Origin: Bosea vaviloviae
GTDB taxonomy: Bacteria; Pseudomonadota; Alphaproteobacteria; Rhizobiales; Beijerinckiaceae
Direction of reading: 5' to 3'
Length of the DNA: 64,000 nt
Assembly: GCF_001741865.1 (NCBI RefSeq)
Contig: NZ_CP017148.1
Location: forward strand, 248,001 to 312,000
The notes beneath the pieces are model-generated. The model saw only the letters and a program-made list of their open reading frames with translations, made no database searches and was not told the DNA's origin. A program made the position numbers and the translations under genes. Below are positions 1 through 9,400 of the stretch, piece by piece. The first letter of the stretch is position 1. The number at the start of each line of letters is the position of its first letter.

Positions 1-235
1 GGCTCTCGATGCAGACGACCGGAACACCAAGCTCGGCCAAGCCGTGGTAGAGCATCGGCGCCATCCGGCCTGTCTCGAACACCACCCGTGTGCAGGGCGG
101 CGCTTGCGCCAGGGCCGCCGCTATCGCCACCGCGGACGAGAGGGCTTTGACCTCGTGCACAACCGCGCCGTCGCGATCAACGAGGCAGATGTGCGTCTCC
201 TCCATCGAGACGTCCAGCCCAGCAAAATACTCCAT
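1..235 (-). CDS. IS110-family transposase, N-terminal part (runs off window)
   Basis: The reverse strand from an ATG at 235 reads MEYFAGLDVSMEETHICLVD, followed by a FETGRMAP segment. This is the RuvC-like (DEDD) N-terminus of IS110-family transposases, with the first acidic residue in GLDVS. A ribosome-binding GAGGAG lies just upstream of the ATG. Only about 78 codons are inside the window, so the C-terminal serine motif and the state of the element cannot be judged. It marks the left flank as an insertion-sequence cluster. The family call comes from motif recognition. Confidence 0.8.
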   Translation of the reverse strand, partial: MEYFAGLDVSMEETHICLVDRDGAVVHEVKALSSAVAIAAALAQAPPCTRVVFETGRMAPMLYHGLAELGVPVVCIES

Positions 236-364
236 GATCGATCTCCTCTGTTGCAGCGGAGACAATCCTATCGGCCTCCGAAGAAGAGCAGCCAGACCGT
301 TACTCCATGTTGAAAATGTCGTTGTTGCTGCGGGAGTGAAGTCCTGATTCAGTCGTGCTCGTGG

Positions 365-558
365 ATGGAGGGCGGCGCGATGATGGGCGAACGGCGGGTG
401 GCGCAGGAGGCGCTGTTCTACGAATTCAGCCTGGAGCGCCACGTGCCGGACGATCATTGGGGCCGAGCCATCGATCGGTTCGTTGATCTTCAGATATCCG
501 CGCGCATCTGCGTCCGTTCTACAGCGAGATCGGTCGCCTCTCGATCGATCTGTCGCTT
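365..558 (+). pseudogene. IS1182/IS5-like transposase N-terminal fragment, frameshifted
   Basis: From about 380 the frame reads MMGERRVAQEALFYEFSLER and then HVPDDHWGRAIDRFVDL, the typical start of IS1182-group (IS5-like) transposases. At about 488 the reading moves by one base. The continuation SDIRAHLRPFYSEIGRLSID is found in another frame up to about 550, after which homology stops at the start of an AT-rich repeat stretch. The gene is therefore both frameshifted and truncated, with no catalytic domain left. Confidence 0.7.
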
Positions 559-563
559 TGCAG

Positions 564-804
564 TTAAATATGAGAATCGCTCTTCAACGATTTCCGTAAC
601 TTAGCCGTTCACTTAATTTGAGAATGTACAATTAAATTGAGAATCAAGTTCAAATATAGACACTTAATTTAATATTCGTGTAAAACAACGTAATGACATC
701 GCATTGCAGACGATGGCGCAGGATATTCAACGAATCCAACATATTATAGACGATACGATAGCAGTTAATTTGAGAATCATAACTGTTCCATTCTCGTATT
801 TAAG
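564..804. repeat. Array of five TTAATTTGAGAAT-like sites
   Basis: Four forward copies of a 14-15 bp motif close to TTAAWTTGAGAATC lie at 564-578, 612-626, 631-645 and 765-778. An inverted copy (ATTCTCGTATTTAAG) lies at 790-804. The stretch is AT-rich between GC-rich flanks and holds no convincing gene. Spaced repeats of about this size at an element's edge are what Tn7/Mu-like transposase (TnsB/TniA) binding sites look like, so this may be an orphan transposon end. That function is inference. Confidence 0.55.
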
Positions 805-849
805 TGCCCGCCATGGCCAAAACGGCCGTATTCTTGTAATTGCCTGCCC

Positions 850-1027
850 AGTGACACAGGCTTTCGGGAGCATGGGGCTGCGCGAAACTAAGACCGTGGA
901 CTGCGACAGGAAACTGGCCGTTGCTCCGCTCGATCGCAATCGCCTCGGCGCGGCCGCCGAACAGCTTCACCGACTCCGGCAGGGTCAGCTCCTTGCTGAT
1001 CCGCGACAGCGCGTCATGATTGCCGCG
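850..1027 (-). pseudogene. Fragment of SbcD/YhaO-like DNA-repair metallophosphoesterase
   Basis: The reverse strand reads GNHDALSRISKELTLPESVK, then VAVHGLSFAQPHAPES. GNHD is a metal-binding motif of calcineurin-like phosphoesterases, and the two segments together match the SbcD/YhaO group. Only about 55 codons remain. Upstream (to the right) the reading is replaced by the IS66 gene at about 1028; downstream it is lost before the repeat array. It is a scar of an interrupted gene with no likely function. Confidence 0.6.
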
Positions 1028-2054
1028 GATCCCGACGGAGGCCACGGTCGCCCACGTCCTCGTCTCGAAATACGCCGACCACCTTCCGCTTTACCGCCAA
1101 GCCCAGATCTATGCCCGGCAGGGCGTGAACCTGGACCGATCGACCCTCGCTGACTGGGTCGGCAAGGCAGCCTTCCTCCTGCGGCCCGTGCATGAACGTC
1201 TGTTCGAGCGACTGAAGGCGTCGACCAAGCTCTTCGCAGACGAGACCACGGCGCCGGTGCTCGATCCGGGCCGCGGCCGAACCAAGACAGGCCAGCTCTT
1301 CGCCTACGCTCGCGACGACCGTCCCTGGGGCGGATCGGATCCGCCCGGCGTGGCCTATCTCTATGCGCCCGACCGCAAGGCCGAGCAGACGGTCCGGCAT
1401 CTTCAAGGCTTCATGGGCACGCTTCAGGTCGACGGCTACGCTGGCTACAAGATCCTGGCCGACCGCAATGCCGTGAGCCTGGCCTTCTGCTGGTCTCACG
1501 TCCGGCGGAAGTTCTACGATCTCGCGCAGGGCGGTCCCGCGCCGATCGCCACGGAAGCGCTCACGCGGATCGCCGAACTCTACCGCATCGAGGGTGAGAT
1601 CCACGGCCGTTCGGCCGAGGAACGCCGCGACATCCGCCAGGCGAGAAGCCGCGCGATCGTCGATGCGCTCGAACCGTGGTTGAAGGCGAAGCTTGGCCTG
1701 GTCAGCCAGAAGAGCAAACTCGCCGAGGCCATCCGCTACGCACTCTCGCGATGGGCGGGCCTCAGTCGCTTCCTCGACGACGGCCGCGTCGAAATCGACT
1801 CCAACGTCGTCGAACGCGCCATCCGACCGATCGCCTTGAACCGCAAGAATGCGCTCTTCGCCGGCAGCGACGGCGGCGGCGAGCACTGGGCGCTCATCGC
1901 CTCGCTCGTCGAAACCTGCAAGCTCAACGGTGTCGACCCACAATATTACCTCGCCGACGTCGTCGCCCGCATCGTTGCCGGACATCCGCAGAGCCAGATC
2001 GACGACCTGCTGCCATGGGCCTATGCGCCTCAGCCGCTCAAGGCCGTGGCCTGA
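1020..2054 (+). pseudogene. IS66-family transposase (TnpC), 5'-truncated
   Basis: About 340 codons match the C-terminal two thirds of IS66 transposases. They include EATVAHVLVSKYADHLPLYR, ADETTAPVLDPGRG (first catalytic Asp region), VDGYAGYK (second Asp), CWSHVRRKFYDL, and IDSNVVERAIRPIALNRKNA with the catalytic Glu. The usual N-terminal leucine-zipper/zinc-finger part (roughly 170 residues) is absent because the sequence upstream of about 1028 is the SbcD fragment. No IS66 tnpA/tnpB neighbours are present, so this is a decayed copy. A long reverse-strand reading frame over the same bases is a GC-rich shadow. Confidence 0.85.
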
Positions 2055-2258
2055 GAACACCGCTTACTCTGAAAGCGAAGTCGCTGCCAGAAAGGTTTAG
2101 AGGATAAATATCGTTCGAATTGATAGTTCGGTGACTGCGCAGGAGAAAATTCAGGCGAGAGATATGCTGGTTTCTATTTCAATCATCGGCATTCCGTCGC
2201 CAGTTTACATGCTAAATGCAGATCTATATTTTTTGGTGACCCGGTATCAAGCAACCAC

Positions 2259-3725
2259 CTAACTCACGCCGTCGATGCTTTGCGCCCAAGGCGGCAATGC
2301 GGACAGGTAGCGCAGCTCATCGCGAATAAGCGGATGGAAAATTTCGGGCACCAGATGGCTCAGCACCGACCATTCGGGCTCATGTTCCAACACCAAATTG
2401 CCTTCCATGATACCCTTCGCTCGGGCTATATGCTCGCCTAATGTCGCCGCAAGCAGATGAGTCAGTGGGCTCCTTTGCAGCAGATACTCAAAGATCAATG
2501 CACAGCGCTGGATGTCCTCACGCGTATGAAGCCAAGTGTTGAGCATGGCCACGACATTCGGCTGCTTGGTGCCGTAGATACGCCGTTTGCCATTGGCTTC
2601 CGCAATGAGAGAGAAAACACAAGCGACAAGGCGCAGGACCGCGTTTTCTTCGTTCTCTCGCGCGGACTCCCAATACGATAACTGGGGCGCGATGGCTCTC
2701 AAAGCGGATATGAGCGCGTCCCTCTCCTCACTGTCGCGTTCCACGCCGTAGCCAACCCCGTTTATGGTCTTCAGGAACGCGAAACACGGGCGGCGAGCTG
2801 CGTCGATGCGCTCAAAGAGCGCCTTGGATATCCGATCCTCCATGTAAGGAAGCGAGTCCTTCGGGAAGACCAGCTCATCGAGCCGAACGAGCCGTGGTGG
2901 ATCAAACCGGCCATGTGCGTTCTGGGGGTAGCATTTCAGGACGAGGGTGCGTTGGTCATGTGCCGCTGCAACGGAGTCGCGGTCGATTATAAAAGCGTTG
3001 CCGCGATGGCGCCGTATTACGTCGATGAAATTCTGAGGAACGGCGTCGTGCTGGGGGTCGAAACCGAACAGCACCCAGACCAGTGCAACCCCTTCGCGTT
3101 CATAGTGAGTGCAACGCGCCGAAATCTCGGTTTGGAACGTCCGAGATAGCTGCACCTCGAAGACGCATTCTGGGAAGTCCCGCCAGGTGACCGCGACATC
3201 CGGGAACCTCCCGTATTCGCTTTCGGTCGGCGGGCGATAGGCATTTACACTGCTGGCAAGGTAGCGCTCGTCGAGCTTCGCCATCGCCTCGATCTGCTCG
3301 CATAAAAGCCGATGAGCTTGCGATTCCTGCTTGCCCTGATACTGCGCTTCTCGCAGCTCATTCGGGTCCGCATTGGATCCGCTATGCCACGGGCAGTGCA
3401 AGCCGCCGCCTTGAAAATGGGAAAAAAGGGGGAGCGGCACGTTATTCTTTTTGCGAGCGCGGATGAACACCGGATCGCCGCACATAGCGCATCGACAAAG
3501 CAGTCCCACAGGGCGCCCTTGCCTGTAGTCCGTAATGCGGTCGCGCAGCATGCCCCATTCGGCGGATGGCATCGCAACCAGCTCGCGCGCAGTCACTGGG
3601 CCTATGTTGCCCTCAAACAACGCTGCTTCGATGATACGTTTGGGTTTGTCTTCCCGCTCCCGGATGGATCGTTTTGCCAAGTTACCCCCAGTAATATTGC
3701 TGATACTCGGCCATACGAACTCCAA
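2259..3725 (-). CDS. CoiA-like / DUF6035-type nuclease-like protein
   Basis: A 488-residue protein. The N-terminal half carries a zinc-ribbon-like CRCAMCGDPVFIR, then FSHFQGGGLHCPWHSG and an ESQAHRLLCEQIE stretch. A segment follows with RFPDVAVTW and VFEVQLSRTFQTEISAR, in which spaced D, E and Q residues recall the PD-(D/E)XK-like core of competence-protein CoiA relatives (DUF6035). The C-terminal third is helical and unrecognised. These proteins often sit in defence islands, as here next to an AbiE pair; the role is unknown. It appears to be a single-gene unit facing left, separated from the AbiE operon by about 320 bp. Confidence 0.6.
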   Translation of the reverse strand: MEFVWPSISNITGGNLAKRSIREREDKPKRIIEAALFEGNIGPVTARELVAMPSAEWGMLRDRITDYRQGRPVGLLCRCAMCGDPVFIRARKKNNVPLPLFSHFQGGGLHCPWHSGSNADPNELREAQYQGKQESQAHRLLCEQIEAMAKLDERYLASSVNAYRPPTESEYGRFPDVAVTWRDFPECVFEVQLSRTFQTEISARCTHYEREGVALVWVLFGFDPQHDAVPQNFIDVIRRHRGNAFIIDRDSVAAAHDQRTLVLKCYPQNAHGRFDPPRLVRLDELVFPKDSLPYMEDRISKALFERIDAARRPCFAFLKTINGVGYGVERDSEERDALISALRAIAPQLSYWESARENEENAVLRLVACVFSLIAEANGKRRIYGTKQPNVVAMLNTWLHTREDIQRCALIFEYLLQRSPLTHLLAATLGEHIARAKGIMEGNLVLEHEPEWSVLSHLVPEIFHPLIRDELRYLSALPPWAQSIDGVS

Positions 3726-4043
3726 TGCAAATCATGTCACTATCGACGCAAACACTGCGACGATACTGGCCGTTTATCGGCGCAAGGGCCAAGGATAGTC
3801 TTCGACGCCCATGGATGGCTCGCCTCCTTCAAAGGCACCTGCAGCAGGCGTGGCATTTACGACAGCATGCAGGGGTCCAGAGTCGATGATTATAGGCCGG
3901 GATCCGCTCCGTTGAACTGGTCGTTCAGCACTGTGCCCGGGGCATGAATATGAGGCTCCCATCGAAGCCAACGCGATCCTGAATTTCCCACATACCCCCC
4001 AATCGTCGATTGCTATCCGGCGGAGACGCGCATCGCTGCCGCG
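3726..4043. other. Intergenic, no gene seen
   Basis: About 320 bp between the CoiA-like gene and abiEii. Open frames here are short and overlap one another, and none shows family resemblance or a good ribosome site. It probably contains the promoter of the leftward CoiA-like gene near 3730-3800. Confidence 0.4.
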
Positions 4044-4913
4044 TCATCCTCGCAGGCCGAGCGCCCGCAGCCATGCATCGATCTGGCCGAACGCGTCCTG
4101 CTGCCATTGTTCCGGCGTGCGGCCATCGAGAATGTCCGTCTCGGCAACGAACTTGCGAACGCTCGTCGCGCCATAGCCTTCAAGTGCGTCGAACTTTTCC
4201 GCGATGTATTGATAGCCTTGAGCGCCGCTCTCATGTTCGAGCAAGGGTCTGCAAGCCTCGGCCAAGGCTTCGATCCCATCAGGATAGTTTCGAATACTGT
4301 AGTAGATGTCGTAGGAATCTTTCTGCTTATGCCGGCCGTTGAGGGCGTGGCCTTTCATGGCGAGCAATGCTGGGATCGAGCAGACAGCAATCTCGACGCG
4401 ATTGGTGCCGCCATCCGGCATATCGCCGGTGATCGCAACCAGTTGATAAAAGCGTAGCGCGAGATCCGCGCCATCGGCCCGTTGCACGGCGAAATCACTC
4501 AGGATCGGCGGACGGTTTTTTACGATTTCCGCATCACGTGGCATGAGGAAATCGACTACAATGTCGATGGGGGCGCCTCCATCATCAATCGGTACCTCCC
4601 GGACGAGCTGGAAGCGCCGCAGCTCCTCACGCTGCTTGTAGCCTTGGCCCATGAGGGCCTCGACCAAGGTTACATACTCACCGTCACCCAGAGCTTCGGC
4701 ATCCAGGCCGAGATCGACGTCGAGCGTTCCGACGTGAGGCATGTCTTCGTTATCAAGAAGCAACCAGGGAACCGCGCCACCGATCACGGCGAACTTGCCC
4801 TTGAAGCTGCCGAGGATCTGCCCGATTTCGACCAGGACACCCTTCACGGCTTTTGTGGTCCGGTCCTCGTAATCGGCTGCGGACTGAGGTTCGGGCGGGA
4901 CTATTTTTGCCAT
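4044..4913 (-). CDS. AbiEii-like nucleotidyltransferase toxin
   Basis: A 289-residue protein starting at the ATG at 4913; the open frame extends upstream but that part overlaps AbiEi. GKFAVIGGAVPWLLL followed by TLDVDLGL gives the GG...D-x-D core of AbiEii-type nucleotidyltransferases, and a later DIVVDFL gives the third acidic residue. SIPALLAMKGHALNGRHKQKDSYDIY is the family C-terminal signature (K, then K-D-x-x-D). Such toxins transfer nucleotides to tRNA or similar targets and are neutralised by AbiEi. The start codon lies inside the last codons of the upstream gene (13-base overlap), so translation is coupled. The target in this host is unknown. Confidence 0.8.
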   Translation of the reverse strand: MAKIVPPEPQSAADYEDRTTKAVKGVLVEIGQILGSFKGKFAVIGGAVPWLLLDNEDMPHVGTLDVDLGLDAEALGDGEYVTLVEALMGQGYKQREELRRFQLVREVPIDDGGAPIDIVVDFLMPRDAEIVKNRPPILSDFAVQRADGADLALRFYQLVAITGDMPDGGTNRVEIAVCSIPALLAMKGHALNGRHKQKDSYDIYYSIRNYPDGIEALAEACRPLLEHESGAQGYQYIAEKFDALEGYGATSVRKFVAETDILDGRTPEQWQQDAFGQIDAWLRALGLRG

Positions 4914-5977
4914 GATAGCAGTTCCTGTCTTAGATGCTCCGCAGCTTCCGCTCCGCGTTCTCCGGCGACAGCTAGGTCGAGATAGGTCTGGACGGGGCTC
5001 GTGCAGACCACCCCCGGGGCAGGTTCGGTGGTATCGTTGAATAGGCCGTGGTCCTTCGGCACCATGACCACAACGTTCGCCCCTGATGTGGCGGGCGACA
5101 GTTTCAGAGCCTCCCGCAGGGTCACAAGTCCAGCCGAATCCGCGTAGAAATATGTAGTGGGCACCCGACCGTATGGCGCCAACCAATGCGCCGCCGAAAA
5201 CGACGCGAACACGGCGTTTGGTGTTTCCCGCTGGGCGCTTAGGGCACCGCGCGCGGAGTCCTCCAGGGATTTGCCGTGGAGCGTCGTGTAAAAGCTGATG
5301 CGTTCGCTGGCCGGCGATTCGTAGGCGTCACGCCAGGCGTCCAGCAGCGCCGCGGGCTGCGACAGTCGCAGGCCGTCATCCGTGACCTCGGCCCATTCAC
5401 GATCCACCAGCTCGCTGCGGACGTTGCTGACATGGCCGAGGCTCACGTCGGAAGCTTGCGAGAGATCCGCGACACGCCATGCGCGATCAGGATCGCGGAG
5501 GAGTACCCGCAACACCTGCGCGGATTTTGGCTTGAAGATCGATTTCAGGTTTCGCTGAACGGCAGACGGCTTGGTATCGACCTGCCGTTCAATGAAGACG
5601 GTATCGAAGGTGATCCGTGCGTTTCCCACGAAGTCGAGGTATCCCACATCGAACTCGCGGCAAAGCGCCTGCGCTTCCTGAGACAGGTACGGCGCGATGA
5701 AGATCGGCATCGCTGGCGGATCAAACTTCTCAGCCGCCTTCCGAAGTTGAAGAAGCGCTGCACGCACATGGCGCGGCTGACCGACGGATTTGACTTCGCA
5801 AGCGAGGAGACGGCGGACCCCCTCCAAGCTAAATTCTGCGAGGATATCGAAGCTCGAGCCAGGCGGCCTCAGTTCGACCTTTGCCGTCTGGACGAACGGG
5901 ACACTACGCAGCAACGCGCCGATGGTCTCGGCTGCCTCATTCTCGAGATTTTTCACTTTTACGTTGGCCTTCAGCAT
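4901..5977 (-). CDS. AbiEi-like antitoxin / autorepressor
   Basis: A 358-residue protein with an N-terminal restriction-endonuclease-like portion (ELRPPGSSFDILAEF, then LLACEVKSVGQPRHVR). A winged helix follows (VLRVLLRDPDRAWRVADLSQ, then DVSLGHVSNVRSELVDRE), and a C-terminal AbiEi-like domain ends in TSPVQTYLDLAVAGERG. It precedes and overlaps the AbiEii-like toxin, the standard order for type IV AbiE modules. AbiEi proteins repress their own operon through paired inverted repeats, and two such palindromes sit at and just upstream of this start. The N-terminal D...E-x-K arrangement could belong to an inactive nuclease fold. Confidence 0.75.
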   Translation of the reverse strand: MLKANVKVKNLENEAAETIGALLRSVPFVQTAKVELRPPGSSFDILAEFSLEGVRRLLACEVKSVGQPRHVRAALLQLRKAAEKFDPPAMPIFIAPYLSQEAQALCREFDVGYLDFVGNARITFDTVFIERQVDTKPSAVQRNLKSIFKPKSAQVLRVLLRDPDRAWRVADLSQASDVSLGHVSNVRSELVDREWAEVTDDGLRLSQPAALLDAWRDAYESPASERISFYTTLHGKSLEDSARGALSAQRETPNAVFASFSAAHWLAPYGRVPTTYFYADSAGLVTLREALKLSPATSGANVVVMVPKDHGLFNDTTEPAPGVVCTSPVQTYLDLAVAGERGAEAAEHLRQELLSWQK

Positions 5978-5985
5978 CTGCTGAA
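5970..5985. promoter_or_regulatory. Operator palindrome 1, overlapping abiEi start codon
   Basis: TTCAGCA-TC-TGCTGAA is a perfect 7-bp inverted repeat with a 2-bp centre. The ATG of abiEi (5977-5975) lies inside it. The same half-sites recur at 6036-6053. Confidence 0.65.
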
Positions 5986-6035
5986 AATGCGCCGCGCAGT
6001 GAAATATGTCAAATCGATTTCATTGGTTTGTCCAT

Positions 6036-6053
6036 TTTCAGCAAATGCTGAAA
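6036..6053. promoter_or_regulatory. Operator palindrome 2 upstream of abiEi
   Basis: TTTCAGCA-AA-TGCTGAAA is a perfect 8-bp inverted repeat with the same core as the site at 5970-5985, about 67 bp away centre to centre. The pair brackets the expected promoter and fits autoregulation by an AbiEi-type repressor that binds two inverted repeats. Confidence 0.65.
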
Positions 6054-6079
6054 GCCGAAAAATGACGAAAGTTGATTGA

Positions 6080-6436
6080 GCAGCATTGGGGAATCCAGCT
6101 CGGAAACTAGATGCTCGGGCCACATCGATCATAACCTAAAAACGGCGTGGAGCAGCTTCACGATGCGACGGCGGCAGGCTTACTCCCGCTCCGCTCTTTG
6201 CGCGTTCAGGGTGCCGCTCTCGACCCGCGCCCGTTGGTCGAGGTGAATCGAGGCTCCTCATTCTGCGAGTAAAGCAGGTCGATGCCCGGGCCGGCTAGAT
6301 ATCAAGTTGAGCGTCTACACTTGGGCGTCTGAGCACCGGCGCCCGAACGCTTCAGATCGCCCGGGCTGCCAGCTCTTAGCGTGCGATTCCAAGCAACTCT
6401 CGCTCTGACCCCAATACGATGTGTTAAATTCAGACG
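6080..6436. other. Intergenic, no gene seen
   Basis: About 350 bp between the abiE promoter and the end of the hamB-like gene. I see no plausible coding frame and no convincing hairpin-plus-T-run terminator. Confidence 0.4.
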
Positions 6437-9400
6437 TCACTGCGGCGAGGCGAAGATACGGGAGACGACCGCCACTTTCTTGGGACGAACAAGAAGCTCA
6501 AAATCGTCGCGGCTGGAACCGGCGGACAGGCCTTCGTCTCTTCCTTCCGTTCTCGCGAGGACAAAACCAGCCGGATCCAACCAATTGATTGCGTCATCTG
6601 AGTGGACAGGGATGACTGAGTAGCGCCTGTTCCTCCCGTCAGTTCCGACCAGCGTGGCTGCTTCTGGCTCTTCGTCAAAGAGGTCGTTTTCGTCGCGCTG
6701 AATACTATTTTGCCATTCCAAGAATAGCTGCGGATCAATCTTGTTTTCAGAGTCGACGCCGTAGCCTGCAACTTCCAGCCACTCATCAAACTCAACCCGT
6801 CGGGCGACCGCTGCGTCACGGGTTTTAGCTAAACCCTGTGCCAGCGCAAACGCGACGAATGGATCTAGCGTACCCCAGCGGAGCAACTCGCGGACCCAAA
6901 AGGCAAACCAAGGTAGGCCGGTTGTTGCTCGCCAGGCTTCAAGCGAGGGAACAGCGGTAGAGTCGTCCGCACCACTTGACCATGCTTGAGCGACAACGGC
7001 GCCGATGGCAGTCCCGAGACGGAATTCGAGGTTGTCGGCAACAAATCGCTGCCAGCTACGAAGGGCGACAGGATCGGGCGCCGGGGCGGCGGGGCCTTGC
7101 AGCCACCACGCGAGGACGTCCGTCCAGCCTGCCAGCAGGCGCAGGTCTGTTTGAGTCTGACGGACCCTGAAGCCGTATCCACGATCGTTAGCAATGAGTT
7201 GCCCTATCTCTTCGAAAACTTGCAGACGATCGGCGGCGGCGGCGGCGCCGTATTCGGTAGCATCGGCCAAAAGCTGCCTAATTCGGCCGGCTATCACCTC
7301 GAAACGGCGGCCTACATAAGGCGTGAAACCATATTGATATAGGCGCTCGCGTTCATCGGGGTCTGGATAGATGGTCTCGATAATTGCCCGGCCTCGACGT
7401 ATAAAGGCATCCTCCATCCAGGCTTCCTGGACAGCGGCAACGCTGGTGAAAGTCCGCTGCCATAGGGCGATCAAATATGCCTCGGCCTCTGGTCCATCCA
7501 TATCGTCTACGCCCCCATGGCCAAGTTCTTCCAGCGCTGTCAGGAGAAAGCCGTCGAGCTCATCCACGCTGTCCGCCAATCGGGCCCGCGACGTAGACGC
7601 CGCGACGCCGGCGTTGGAGCTTATGGTGTCTGGGGTTATCGCGTCGAGCCAATCGAGAAATTCGTCCTCGTCGATCCCAATCGCCGCAGCCCGCTCGGCG
7701 ATTGCGGTCAATAACAGAGCAAGAGGACTTTGCACAGCCGCTGCTTCTTGCTCGTCCCGCAAGACATTGACCAACAGGGCATCATAGTCGTCTTGCAGTT
7801 CCCGCCGTTGCCGTCTCTGTAACTGTTGCTCCGATGCCGTCTTACTGGAATTAAACTGGGGGATGGCAATGAGGGTCATGCCTTCCATCCCGCTAGAGGC
7901 GCCGGGCCTGCCAGCCCGGCCTGCCAAGTTACGAAATTCTGCGGTTGGAAGTGGTGCCACGACTGGTTGATTTGTCACGGGGTCGAAAGACCGCCTCTTC
8001 AGAGAGGTCAGAAAAATAATATCGAATGGAAGGTTGACCCCTTCCGTCAGCGTAGCCGTCGCGACGGTAATAGGACAAATGCGCTTATCGATCAGCTCGA
8101 CCATCAACCGCCTAAGGCGCTGCGGCATCTGCCCGTGGCTTGTCGCGATACCTTTGTCTAGCAATGCGACCTCGTAGGATTCGGCACCGCAATAGTCGGC
8201 GGCTGCCGCGCGCGCCTCCTGAAAAAGCTCGCCAGCTCGACCTTCGGGTGGCGTGAAGGCGGGAATATTCGCCCACTCGGGAAGTTGGAATGCCTCGACA
8301 TACCAACGCATGGTCAGCTCTGGCTCCTGCATAACGGAGATCAGGAAGCGACGGTCCCTGTCCAATAGATGCAAGGCGGTCCACAGAACACTGGTTTGAT
8401 TGAAGCGGTAGAGGCTTTGTCGCATCAGCCTGGGGAGTTCGGGCATGACCGGCGTGCGCAGAGGCAAATAGACGGGTTCATCTCGTCCACGGACGAACAG
8501 GGGTTTTCCGTTCATCACATCGAGCAATATCCGATCCGAGGCATTCGGGGTCGTCTCTAGAACGCCAATCAGCTGACGCGTGCTGCGATAGCGTGTGCCG
8601 ATTGCGGTGGCATCGTTCCTTTTTTCGATCCATTTGGCCACCGGAAGAGCCGCGCCGCCGGCAACAGCGGTAAGGGCGATACGAACAATATCGGGAGCCC
8701 GTGCCAATAGCCGGGAAACGAAGCTCTCGAGTCGAATCGCGCGATTGCTATGCTCCGCGAGGTCTGCTTTCGTCCGGGCATCGTTTTCGGCAACGACTTG
8801 ATGGGCCTCGTCGATGATCAAAAGTCGCAGCCGCGCGACCAAAAGCGGCCCGACATATCTCATCAGGGCCTCCGCTTTTTCGACCGTCGCAACGAGGACG
8901 GTGGGGGTTTCAGCCTCCAGCCAGTAGTCGGTAATTCCCCAGTCGGTGCCGCCATAGAGACCTGTGATGATCATGTCATCACCAAGTTCGCTCTTAAGCT
9001 TCGCTTCCACTTCTCCCGCCAAAGCCCTTGATGGCACAATGTAGAGGGCGAGCGGCGAGGAGGCGAGGCCCGTTGGAATAAGGAGCTCTTTTACGAGCGC
9101 AAGGTTGGCGACAAGCGTCTTGCCGGAGCCTGTTGGCGTACACAGCGCGAAAGATGAATCGCTTAATAGCCGGGAGAGGCCGGCACGCTGCGACGACCAC
9201 AGTATTCCGCGTCGACGGCTATACTGCCCGCGAGCAAAGCGAGCCAGTCGCGGTGCCGTTGCGGGATTAAGCGCGGCGAGCTCACTGACCGGCAGGTAAA
9301 TTGACGCCTCGGCGTAGCTCTGGGCGACCGCGCGCATGAGCGTTATCAGTAGCGACGTGTCCTCGCTGAAGGTTCGCGTAGACATTTTTTCCAACGCGTC

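Noticed and set aside
1014..2060. 348-codon reverse-strand reading frame
   Set aside because: It lies entirely opposite the IS66 transposase, which has clear family motifs; the reverse frame is a GC-codon shadow.
5276..6079. 267-codon forward frame across abiEi
   Set aside because: Antisense to the recognisable AbiEi-like protein and running through its two operators; no family features.
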